A stretch of DNA of 64,000 bases from Rhodoplanes tepidamans (lineage in GTDB: Bacteria; Pseudomonadota; Alphaproteobacteria; Rhizobiales; Xanthobacteraceae). Shown in pieces: positions 17,576-28,965 of the stretch. A program made the position numbers and the translations under genes. Location of the stretch: assembly GCF_030813915.1 (NCBI RefSeq), contig NZ_JAUSUJ010000013.1, positions 1-64,000 of the forward strand, read 5' to 3'. Position 1 is the first letter of the stretch; each line of letters opens with the position of its first letter. The notes under the pieces are model-generated. The model saw only the letters and a list, made by a program, of their open reading frames with translations, had not been told where the DNA came from and made no database searches.

Positions 17576-18219
17576 GCCTGGCGGATGTCGTTCTCGGAGC
17601 GGCGCAGCAGCTTGCGGAGCTGCTGGCGGGCGCGCTTGAGCAGCGACTCGACGGCCGACACGGTGGTGTCCATCACGTCGGCGATCTCGGCGTTGCTCAT
17701 GCTCTCGTGATACGAAAGGATGATGGCGATGCGCTGCTGGTCGGGCAGCCGGTTCATGGCGGCGTCCAGCATCTCGGAGACCTCGGTGCGGTGCATCGCC
17801 GTGACGGCGTCGGGCTTCTCGTCGGCGACCTCGCCCACCGCCTCGACGTCCTCGCTGCGCGGCCGCCGGTGCAGGTCGATGCAGCGGTTGGTGACGACCC
17901 GGTAGAGCCAGGTGGAGAACTTGGCGCGGCCGCACTCCCAGCGGTCGCGGTGCGTCCACACCTTCAGCAGCGAGTCCTGGACGACGTCGTCGGCATCGGC
18001 GCGGTTGTCGAGGATGCGCAGCGCCAGGGCGAAGGCCCGGTCCACGTGGCGCTCGACCAGCATCCGGAACGCCCCCTCGTCGTTCTGGCCGATTCGGCGG
18101 AGGAGCTCGTCGTCGTCCGGCTCGCGGGCGCTCGCCGGCGTGGATCGAACGTCGTCGCTGCCCGGCTCCGGAATCGCCTGGACGGCGGGGTCGTCCCAGG
18201 ACACGCACGCGTACGTCAT
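17560..18219 (-). CDS. ECF-family RNA polymerase sigma factor
   Basis: A 219-residue sigma-70 family protein with only regions 2 and 4. Region 2 (FRMLVERHVDRAFALALRIL, then ADDVVQDSLLKVW and FSTWLYRVVTNRCID) spans residues ~50-115. Region 4 (LPDQQRIAIILSYHESMSNAEIADVMDTT and the SAVESLLKRARQQLRK helix) spans ~158-203. The ATG at 18219 is preceded by GGAGAA at good spacing, which I prefer to an in-frame ATG at 18285. It is transcribed toward fliC, 144 nt upstream of it. A role in flagellar or envelope-stress control is inferred from place. Confidence 0.88.
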   Translation of the reverse strand: MTYACVSWDDPAVQAIPEPGSDDVRSTPASAREPDDDELLRRIGQNDEGAFRMLVERHVDRAFALALRILDNRADADDVVQDSLLKVWTHRDRWECGRAKFSTWLYRVVTNRCIDLHRRPRSEDVEAVGEVADEKPDAVTAMHRTEVSEMLDAAMNRLPDQQRIAIILSYHESMSNAEIADVMDTTVSAVESLLKRARQQLRKLLRRSENDIRQALAED

Positions 18220-18766
18220 GACAGTTCTCCCCAGCGACCGTGGTCGACCCGAGGTCGGCACCCACATGAGGCTTCGAGCATTCAACGGGCGAGCAGAACT
18301 ATTCGGGCGGAGAATTTACGGTCTTCCCGAACTTTTTTGAGAGTTTTTACTAGGAAAAATCTGCCGATCACTGGGTAGGAATTTCCTATTACAGTATAAA
18401 TGACGATCTTCTAAGACTTGCATTCGGAATATAGAGAAACATACCCGGCAGCTTCGATCATCGGCACCACGAACACTCGTATCGGCGGCACGCTCGACAG
18501 CGGCAGGTCTGTCGCATCGGTGGCCCTCACGCTGCCTCCGTGCCCTCGGCGGGGCCGTCCGGCCCGTCTCGTCCTACCGAAACACCTGCACGTCCGGCAG
18601 GCGACCACCGGCGTCCGAGGCGGCAGGCGGCACTGCTCCGTGGCGACCGCGCCGACCGGGCGCGCGTTCTATGCAGGACTTTTATGCAGCATGACGCAGG
18701 TCAATCGGACCGGTCGCCGGCTGGGCTAGGGTGCCGGCTTCTTATTCGGTGAGACTGGAGGCGTTC
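18220..18766. other. Divergent regulatory region with AT-rich core
   Basis: This stretch lies between the divergent ECF sigma and nifJ genes. The 120 bases from 18301 are only about 39% GC. They include T-runs and a perfect 6+1+6 palindrome TAGGAA-T-TTCCTA at 18376-18388, with a further TAGGAA at 18351-18356. No FNR/FixK (TTGAT-N4-ATCAA) or sigma-54 site is visible. I see no convincing gene in it; short frames here look unlike coding sequence. Confidence 0.5.
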
Positions 18767-22426
<3,660 letters not shown>

Positions 22427-22438
22427 AGAGAGGAATAC

Positions 22439-22575
22439 GTCATTCCGGAAGCCGACCGCAGGTCGGCTGTCCGGAATCCATAACCCCTGTCCGTGTGTAT
22501 GGATTCCGGGCTCGCCGCGGAGCCTGTGCTCGGGCGACGCGAAGCGCCGACCCGAGTGCGGCGCCCCGGAATGAC
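22439..22575. repeat. Intergenic palindromic element, family A (copy 2)
   Basis: Terminal inverted ends GTCATTCCGG and CCGGAATGAC bracket 137 bp containing the inner pair CCGGAATCCAT / ATGGATTCCGG. It fills the gap between nifJ and the DHOD-like gene, which otherwise look like one operon. Confidence 0.8.
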
Positions 22576-22604
22576 CAGAGTGTTTTCGCGCGAAGGAGCG
22601 CCGC

Positions 22605-23621
22605 ATGACCGACCTGACCACCCGCTATCTCGGGCTGAACCTCACCTCGCCCCTGGTGGCCTCGGCCTCGCCGCTGTGCGACTCGGTCGACGGCATCTGC
22701 CGGCTGGCGGACGCCGGGGTCGCGGCCGTGGTGCTGCCCTCGCTGTTCGAGGAGCAGCTGGTGCTCGAGAGCCTCGCCGTGCACGCCGACCTGGAGCGCG
22801 GCGCCGACACGTTCGCCGAAGCGGCCGGCTTCTTCCCGGACCTCCACACCTACAATCTCGGGCCGGACGGCTGCCTCGAGCTGATCTGCCAGGCCAAGGC
22901 CCGGGTCGACATCCCGATCGTCGCGAGCCTGAACGGCGTCACGGTGGGCGGCTGGATCGAGTACGCCAAGCTGATGCAGGACGCCGGTGCCGACGCGATC
23001 GAGCTCAACACCTACTCGATCGCCGTCGACCCGACCCGCACGGCCGCCGAGATCGAGCAGGGCTATGTCGACCTGCTCGCCGCCGTGAAGGCGCAGATCT
23101 CGATCCCGGTGGCCGTCAAGCTGTCGCCCTTCTTCTCGGCACCGGCCAACATCGCCCGGCGGCTCGGCGAGGCCGGCGCCGACGGGCTGGTGCTGTTCAA
23201 CCGCTTCTACCAGCCCGACTTCGACATCGAGGAGCGCGAGGTGGTCGCCTCGCTGGCGCTCAGCCGGCCGGAGGAGCTGCTGGTGCGGCTGCACTGGGTG
23301 GCGATCCTGTACGGCCGGGTGAAGGCCGACCTCGCGATCACGGGCGGCGTCCATTCGGCGAACGACATGGTCAAGAGCATCATGGCCGGCGCCCGCGTCG
23401 CCTGCACCACCTCGGCCCTGCTGCAGCACGGCCCCGGCTACGCCCGGGCGATGCTGCGCGACCTCGACGCCTGGCTCGACGCGCACGAGTACGAGTCGGT
23501 CGCCCAGATGTGCGGCTCGATGAGCCGCGACGCGGTCCCCAACCCGTCCGCCTACGAGCGCGGCAACTACATGAAGGTGCTGAGCTCCTACACGCTGCGC
23601 GACGACATCCTGGCGGTGTGA
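22605..23621 (+). CDS. Dihydroorotate dehydrogenase-like flavoprotein (NifJ-associated)
   Basis: A 338-residue TIM-barrel flavoprotein of the class I DHOD/DHPD fold. Landmarks: LGLNLTSPLVASASPLCDS at the N-terminus, VASLNGVTVGGWIEYAKLMQDAGADAIELN, VAVKLSPFF, and the phosphate-binding ITGGVHSANDMVKSIMAGA. It lacks a clear catalytic loop of true pyrimidine DHOD, and this form is regularly found beside nifJ, so a role tied to PFOR or ferredoxin redox is likelier than UMP synthesis. A good AAGGAG site precedes ATG 22605. The exact substrate is unknown. Confidence 0.85.
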   Translation: MTDLTTRYLGLNLTSPLVASASPLCDSVDGICRLADAGVAAVVLPSLFEEQLVLESLAVHADLERGADTFAEAAGFFPDLHTYNLGPDGCLELICQAKARVDIPIVASLNGVTVGGWIEYAKLMQDAGADAIELNTYSIAVDPTRTAAEIEQGYVDLLAAVKAQISIPVAVKLSPFFSAPANIARRLGEAGADGLVLFNRFYQPDFDIEEREVVASLALSRPEELLVRLHWVAILYGRVKADLAITGGVHSANDMVKSIMAGARVACTTSALLQHGPGYARAMLRDLDAWLDAHEYESVAQMCGSMSRDAVPNPSAYERGNYMKVLSSYTLRDDILAV

Positions 23622-23629
23622 GCATCTCT

Positions 23630-23737
23630 GTCATTCCGGGGCGCGCGGCCGACGGCCCGCGACCCCGGAATCCAGCGGCGAGCACGGCGGGCGGGGGCTG
23701 GATCCGGGTTTGGTGCGATGCGCCGCCCCGGAACGAC
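23630..23737. repeat. Intergenic palindromic element, family A (copy 3)
   Basis: A 108-bp copy starting GTCATTCCGGGGCGC and ending CGCCCCGGAACGAC, so one base differs between the ends. The inner pair (CCGGAATCCAGC / GCTGGATCCGGG) is partly decayed. It follows the DHOD-like stop by 8 nt and may fold as a terminator-like hairpin. Confidence 0.78.
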
Positions 23738-23999
23738 CGGCCGAGCGGCCCGTGCCCGCCTTTACCATTCCGCGCACCCCCTCGGGATGCCCGTTTTCGT
23801 CGCCACGCCGGCGCCGCATTGCTCCTTCCTTGTAGACGGGCCGCTCCGGGGGGAGGGCCGGGCCGAAAGGTCCATTAACCGCACGCTAACCCTGCGGGAC
23901 GAGGATGGCTCGTCGCGCAGGCGGTGGTCGAACCCCGTCGCTGCAACCTGCCGCCGGCGCGTTCCGCGCCGCCACAGAACAAGAAGCTTCGGGTTCGAG
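23738..23999. other. Upstream region of the M15-like gene with a CtrA-like motif
   Basis: Together with the adjacent element this gap is about 380 bases. At 23875-23890 it holds TTAA-N7-CTAAC, one base off the CtrA consensus TTAA-N7-TTAAC, about 110 nt before the next start. Nothing else clear is visible; no gene is supported. Confidence 0.35.
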
Positions 24000-24980
24000 A
24001 TGCGTGCGTATTCCGCCGGTACGGGCGACACGATTTCTTTCTGGTCCGCACTCGCAGGCGCCGTCGGCTGCGGCGGGCTGATGCTGTTCGTCGCCCTGCC
24101 GCTCGCCGTGTCGAGCCCCTTCCCCACCCCCAAGGATCGCGTCTGGATCGTCGAGCACGCCCGACCGGTGGCGCTCGCGCCGATGGGCACCGAGACCGAG
24201 GAGGCGATCGAGGCGGAGGCCGACCTCGAAGCCGACGAGTCCGGCCCCGAGGGCGGCAACGGCAGCCCGGCCGACATCCTCTCCTGGGAGCCGACCTTCT
24301 CGCTCGCCTCGCTGTCGATGGTCGACGCCGACCCGGGGGTGACCGGCAGCCTGGGCGGCGCCGCTGCCGTCGAGGCCGACGGCGCCGAGGGGGCCGCCAC
24401 CCTGGCGCCGGCGGCTCCGGCGAAGGTCCGCCGCGGTGAGGCCCCCGACGAGATCGACGACTATCTCTGGGAAGCCTATCTGCGCACGCCGACCAAGAAG
24501 GACGGCTCCGGCGACTTCACCTGGAAGGACCCGGCCGCCGCCAAGCGCATGAACATGTCGCTGAAGGACTACGTCATCCGCGGCATGGACCGCGACTTCC
24601 GCGAGACCCTCTATCACATGGGCAAGGCGCTCGACGCCGACGGGCTGCGCTGGTCGATCCTCTCCGCCTTCCGCGACGACTTCCGCCAGCGTCTCGCCTC
24701 CGGCTTCAAGGCCTCGGTCGGCAATTCGCTGCACGGCGGCAGCCGTCGCACCGGCGGCTACGGGCACGGCCGCGCCATCGACATCACCATCGAGCACGGC
24801 AGCGGCGACGCCTCCGAGGTGTGGCGCTGGATCGATCGCAACGGCGCCCGCTTCGCCATCGCCCGGCCGATGCCCGGCTACGATCCCGCCCACATCCAGG
24901 CGCGCAGCAACTGGAAGCAGATCGCCGAGACGCTGCGGGCGAAGCGCTCGCGCTACGCCGGCGCCACGCCCCGCGACTGA
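24000..24980 (+). CDS. Membrane-anchored M15-like (D-Ala-D-Ala carboxypeptidase fold) protein
   Basis: A 326-residue protein. Residues ~12-42 hold one hydrophobic anchor (SALAGAVGCGGLMLFVALPLAV), followed by an acidic low-complexity linker (EEAIEAEADLEADESG). The C-terminal domain contains GLRWSILSAFRDDFRQ, SLHGGSRRTGGYGHGRAIDI and DPAHIQ, resembling the Hx(n)D...H zinc set of M15 peptidoglycan peptidases. It is probably a periplasmic peptidoglycan enzyme or degenerate relative. Ligand spacing is looser than in textbook M15, so activity is unsure. It stands alone, with a CtrA-like site upstream. Confidence 0.6.
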   Translation: MRAYSAGTGDTISFWSALAGAVGCGGLMLFVALPLAVSSPFPTPKDRVWIVEHARPVALAPMGTETEEAIEAEADLEADESGPEGGNGSPADILSWEPTFSLASLSMVDADPGVTGSLGGAAAVEADGAEGAATLAPAAPAKVRRGEAPDEIDDYLWEAYLRTPTKKDGSGDFTWKDPAAAKRMNMSLKDYVIRGMDRDFRETLYHMGKALDADGLRWSILSAFRDDFRQRLASGFKASVGNSLHGGSRRTGGYGHGRAIDITIEHGSGDASEVWRWIDRNGARFAIARPMPGYDPAHIQARSNWKQIAETLRAKRSRYAGATPRD

Positions 24981-25040
24981 GGCGCCCCGATCCGCGACGC
25001 CCCGATCCGCGCGACGCCGCCGGCTCCGCCCGCGGCGTGA

Positions 25041-26543
25041 TCAGACGACCGCCGCGTCCGCCGGGGCGCGCAGCGCCTCCTGAAGGCGCACCAGGACGTC
25101 GGACCAGTCGCCCGCGCGCGACTGACGAATCAGCCGCATCGTCGGGTACCACGGGCTGTCGGCTCGATCGCGCAGCCAGCGCCAGTCGAGCGCGTGGGGC
25201 GTCAGCAGCAGGGTCGGCTTCGCCAGCGCGCCGGACAGATGCGCGACGGCGCTGTCCACCGACACCACCAGATCGAGCGCCGCGACGACCGCCGCCGTGT
25301 CGGAGAAGTCGCCCAGCGCACCCGAGAGGTCGACGATGTCGGGCCGCCCCGCCAGCGCCGCCCGGTCGTCCGGGCGGAGATCCTTCTGCAGGCTGTGGAG
25401 CGCGACGCCCCCGGCCGGCAGATGCGGCAGCAGCCGCGCGAGCGGCAGAGAGCGGCGCCGGTCGAACCGATGCTTGGGATTGCCGGCCCACACCAGGCCG
25501 ACCTTGAGGCCGGCTCGTGCCGCGAGCCTCTCCCGCCAGGCGGCGACCGTGTCGGGCGCCGGCCGCAGGTAAGGCACCGCGGCCGGGAGGGTGTCGAGCG
25601 TGGTGCCGAGCCGCACCGGCAGGCTGAGCAGCGGCAGGTGGCAGTCATGGGGCGGCAGCGGCGTTCCGGCGGCGACCACCGCGACGCCCGGGAGGCTCCG
25701 CGCCAGCAGCCCGGCCAGCGGCGCCTGCACCTCGAGCACGATGCGCGCGGCGTGCGCCGCCACGACCGGTACGAAGCGGACGAACTGCAGCGTGTCGCCG
25801 AGCCCCTGCTCGGCGTGCAGCAGCAGCGTGCGGCCGTGGAGCGGCTCGCCCCGCCACTCCGGCACGGCGAACGACCGCACCGCCGGGACGAGCACGCCGG
25901 GCCGGCGCCGCCATTCGTACTCGGCGAAGCCGCGGGCGAAATCGCCGTCGAGCAGCAGCGCGGTGGCGAGGTTGAAGCGGGCCGTGCCGTCGTCCGGAGC
26001 GCGCGCGACCGCCGCCTCGTGCAGGGCGCGCGCCTCGTCGAGGCGCCCGAGGTCGTGCATCAGGCGGCCGAGATTGCAGCAGGGCTCGACCGCCTCGGGG
26101 GCGAGCGCGATCGCCTTGCGGTGCGCGGCCTCGGCGGCCTCGAACTCGTCCACGGCGTGCAGCGCGACGCCGAGCGTCGTCCAGGCCGCGGCGCTGCGCG
26201 GATCGAGCCGCACCGCCTCGTGGTGGCATCGCAGCGCCTCCTCGAGCCGGCCCGTGTCCTTGAGCACCATGCCGAGCCCGACATGGGCGGTCGGCCAGTC
26301 CGGACGCAGCGCGATCACCTCGCGCAAGGCCGCCTCGGCGCCGGCGTCGTCGCCGCGCTGACGCAGCACGCGCGCCATCTTGTAGTTGGCTTCCGCGAGC
26401 CATTCGGCGGCCCGGCCGGGATTGACCGCGACGGCCGCCGCATACGCGGCGATCGCCTCGGTGAGCCGCTCCTGCTGCATGAGGGCGGCGCCGAGATCGG
26501 CCTGCGCCCGCCCGATCTCCCGGCCGTCCCGCTCGTGTCGCAT
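25041..26543 (-). CDS. TPR-containing glycosyltransferase-like protein
   Basis: A 500-residue cytoplasmic protein. Residues ~10-215 are about six tetratricopeptide repeats (for example AIAAYAAAVAVNPGRAAEWL, EALRCHHEAVRLDPRSAAAW). They are followed by the usual joint WRGEPLHGRTLLLHAEQGLGD and a GT-B-like C-terminal domain (VGLVWAGNPKHRFDRRRSL, LVVSVDSAVAHLSGALAKPT), similar to heptosyltransferase/O-GlcNAc-transferase-like folds. In flagellated alphaproteobacteria such proteins often modify surface proteins. A flagellin target is possible but not shown by linkage, since the flagellar block ends 8 kb away. Confidence 0.8.
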   Translation of the reverse strand: MRHERDGREIGRAQADLGAALMQQERLTEAIAAYAAAVAVNPGRAAEWLAEANYKMARVLRQRGDDAGAEAALREVIALRPDWPTAHVGLGMVLKDTGRLEEALRCHHEAVRLDPRSAAAWTTLGVALHAVDEFEAAEAAHRKAIALAPEAVEPCCNLGRLMHDLGRLDEARALHEAAVARAPDDGTARFNLATALLLDGDFARGFAEYEWRRRPGVLVPAVRSFAVPEWRGEPLHGRTLLLHAEQGLGDTLQFVRFVPVVAAHAARIVLEVQAPLAGLLARSLPGVAVVAAGTPLPPHDCHLPLLSLPVRLGTTLDTLPAAVPYLRPAPDTVAAWRERLAARAGLKVGLVWAGNPKHRFDRRRSLPLARLLPHLPAGGVALHSLQKDLRPDDRAALAGRPDIVDLSGALGDFSDTAAVVAALDLVVSVDSAVAHLSGALAKPTLLLTPHALDWRWLRDRADSPWYPTMRLIRQSRAGDWSDVLVRLQEALRAPADAAVV

Positions 26544-26695
26544 GCCCCGCCTGCCACTCCTGCTCGACCATGATACGGACGGGACGGGGTTTTCCGGCGC
26601 CGGGCGATCCGGCCGGCGCCCCTGCGCAGGCGCCGCGGCCGCGCCGGAGGGAACGTCTGCGAGGAGAGCGCGGCGTCGGGCACCGCGCGGCGATC

Positions 26696-26786
26696 TTAGC
26701 GCACGGCCATGCTGAGCCGCGTGCCGCCGCCGGCCGGTTCGAAGGCCAGCGTCACCTCCACGTCGTCGTCCAGCGTCGCGATCCGC
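26696..26786 (-). pseudogene. Possible 3' remnant of an SRPBCC-like gene
   Basis: Just beyond the chemoreceptor stop, one minus-strand frame reads [18 protein letters not shown] followed by AGGGTRLSMAVR and a stop. This resembles the C-terminal strand of SRPBCC/AHSA1-type domains. Upstream the frame runs inside the chemoreceptor gene with no believable coding, so if real it is a truncated leftover. Chance similarity is possible. Confidence 0.2.
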
Positions 26787-28799
26787 TCAGGAGGCACGGG
26801 CCGGGCGGCTGCCGCGGTGCGTCGCCCGCATGTCGGCCGCCAGCGCGTCCAGGCAATCCATGATCTCCCGGGACAGGCCTTCGAGCTCGCCGAGCTTCGC
26901 GGCGGCGAGCGACGGGTTGCCGTCCCTGACGGCATCCAGCGCGGCGAAGCCCGCCTGGTGGAGCGCCAGATGCGGATGCGCGATCGCCTTGAAGGACGGC
27001 CGCTCGGTCAGCACGTCGTCGCCGACATTGTCGTACCACTTGCCGAACCGGCAGGTGTGGTGAGTCGCCTCGGCGGCGTCGGCCTTCGTCTTGCCGGTGA
27101 CGACGTCGCGCACCCGCGCCACGAAGGCGCGGTGGTCGGCCTTGGCGATCTCGATCAGATGATCGAAGTACTTGGCGGCGAGCGCGTCGACCCGCGCGGT
27201 CGGCAGCTCTTCGGCGAAGTTGACGTGATGGATGCCCTCGCTGCAGGCCACCACGGTGCCCTCGATCCGCAGCCCCTCGCCCGCGATCGTGACGACGACC
27301 TGCGCGTGATTGGCGACCTGGCGCGCCCCGTGCAGCAGCGCCCCGGCCTCGGACAGATCGAGCAGCCGGACAGCTTCGGTCCTGCCGCCGCTCGTGAGCT
27401 CGGCCTCGACCAGCAGGCCGCGCCGGCGGTAGCGCCGCCGCTGCGCCACCGCGGAGGCGGTGCGCACCGCCCGCGTGAGCATGCGGCCGAGGGTGCCGAC
27501 CACGGCGTCGAGGCTGCGGGTGGAGTCGTGCACGGTGAGCGAGGCGCGGTGCGCCTTGGTGACCCGCTTCGTCACGTCCTCCATCAGGACGCTCACCTGG
27601 CCGACATGGCTGGCGGTGTGCCCGACGTTCTGGGCGATCTCGCTGGTCGCCGCCGACTGCTGCTCGACGGCGGTCGAGATCGACGACGAGATGCCCTCGA
27701 GCTCGCGGATCGTCGCGGCGACCTCGTCGATCGCCGTCGCGGTGCGCCGCACCACCTCCTGGATGTGGCTGACCTGGCCGGCGATCTGCTCGGCCGAGCG
27801 GCCCGACTGGTTGGCCAGCGTCTTGACCTCGGCGGCGACCACGGCGAAGCCCTTGCCGGCCTCGCCGGCGCGCGCCGCCTCGATGGTCGCGTTGAGCGCC
27901 AGGAGATTGGTCTGGGACGCGATGTCGCCGATCAGCCCGACCACCTGGCCGATCTCGTCGGCCGCCTTGTCGAGATTGTCGACGACGCCGCGCGTCTCCT
28001 TCATGCGGCCGTCGGCGGCGCGGGCCGCCGTCGAGGCGCGGTTCACCTGGCGGGCGATCTCGGCGATCGACGCGTGCAGCTCCTCGGCCGCGGCGGCGAC
28101 CGTCTGGGCCGAGCCGAGCGCCGTCTCGGCGACCCCGGAGGCGGCCTTCGCGTCCTCGTTCACGCTCTCGCTGACGATCTTCATCGCGTCGGCGCTGTCC
28201 AGCAGGCTCTTGTTGTAGGTCCCGACGCTCGCCACCGTGTCGATCACCTGCTCGTTGATCCGCTCGATCGTCGTCTCGGCGTCCTGCCGGCGGGCGACCT
28301 CGATCTCGTCCCAGTAGGTCGACAGCGCCGTCTTCATGTCGATCATCACGGCGCGGCCGACCGCCGCCTGGATGGCGGCGACGCGGCGACGCCGGGACGC
28401 GGTCAGCAGCAGGCTCTGGTCGGCCAACACGGCGGCGAGCAGCTCCGCCTGCAGCATGCCGTAGCCGAGCATGTACCAGTGCGGCTCGAGGCCGATGCGG
28501 TGATGCGTCTGGCCGATGCGCTTCGCCGACTCCCGGTAGCGCTCGTCGAACAGCCCGTCGAACAGATACGACCAGTGCTTCGCCTGCGCCTCCTTCGCGT
28601 AGGCCATTCGCTGCGCGCTCTCGAACATCGCGGCGAGCGGCGGGATCGCGATCGTCTTCTGGTAGAACGTGTCGAGGATGCGCGGCAGGGCCGCCATCAG
28701 CACCGGCTTCGCCGCGCGCAGAAGCGCGGCGCTGTCGGGGTCGAAGGAGACGTAGGACAGTTCGGTGCTGAAATGATCAGGTGTCGCGGGCTCGCCCAT
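26787..28799 (-). CDS. Soluble chemoreceptor: globin sensor + MCP signalling + PilZ + CZB
   Basis: A 670-residue protein with no membrane segment. Residues 1-165 are a globin-coupled sensor with probable proximal His99 ([15 protein letters not shown]). Residues ~200-430 are a chemoreceptor coiled coil whose hairpin tip is around 283-328 ([20 protein letters not shown]). Residues ~455-540 look like PilZ, with an Arg-rich lead (RRRYRRR) and DLSEAG as the DxSxxG motif. Residues ~545-660 are a CZB zinc domain with His556, Cys583 ([11 protein letters not shown]) and HxxxH at 610-614. It probably binds oxygen through heme and may also read c-di-GMP and zinc/redox state. No che genes lie nearby. The gene is 166 nt downstream of the amidase. 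Confidence 0.85.
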   Translation of the reverse strand: MGEPATPDHFSTELSYVSFDPDSAALLRAAKPVLMAALPRILDTFYQKTIAIPPLAAMFESAQRMAYAKEAQAKHWSYLFDGLFDERYRESAKRIGQTHHRIGLEPHWYMLGYGMLQAELLAAVLADQSLLLTASRRRRVAAIQAAVGRAVMIDMKTALSTYWDEIEVARRQDAETTIERINEQVIDTVASVGTYNKSLLDSADAMKIVSESVNEDAKAASGVAETALGSAQTVAAAAEELHASIAEIARQVNRASTAARAADGRMKETRGVVDNLDKAADEIGQVVGLIGDIASQTNLLALNATIEAARAGEAGKGFAVVAAEVKTLANQSGRSAEQIAGQVSHIQEVVRRTATAIDEVAATIRELEGISSSISTAVEQQSAATSEIAQNVGHTASHVGQVSVLMEDVTKRVTKAHRASLTVHDSTRSLDAVVGTLGRMLTRAVRTASAVAQRRRYRRRGLLVEAELTSGGRTEAVRLLDLSEAGALLHGARQVANHAQVVVTIAGEGLRIEGTVVACSEGIHHVNFAEELPTARVDALAAKYFDHLIEIAKADHRAFVARVRDVVTGKTKADAAEATHHTCRFGKWYDNVGDDVLTERPSFKAIAHPHLALHQAGFAALDAVRDGNPSLAAAKLGELEGLSREIMDCLDALAADMRATHRGSRPARAS

Positions 28800-28965
28800 G
28801 ATCGTCCGCTCGTTGGCTGCTGATCGGAGAAAATCGCAGGTACCCTATTACTCGACCGGTGCACGCAGGGTTAATGCCGATCCAACGAGCTCTTCACAAT
28901 TTGCATGCATAGCCGAGGAGGTACGCTTCGAGCGCCATAGTTCTTATTGGCTAGGTTCGCTCCGG

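Noticed and set aside
18418-18729. Short frames in the sigma/nifJ intergenic region
   Set aside because: Mixed AT- and GC-rich composition, no ribosome site, no domain pattern, and overlap with the nifJ promoter region.
22605-23621. Pyrimidine-pathway dihydroorotate dehydrogenase (pyrD)
   Set aside because: Sequence and position beside nifJ match the DHOD-like NifJ partner; no pyr genes nearby.
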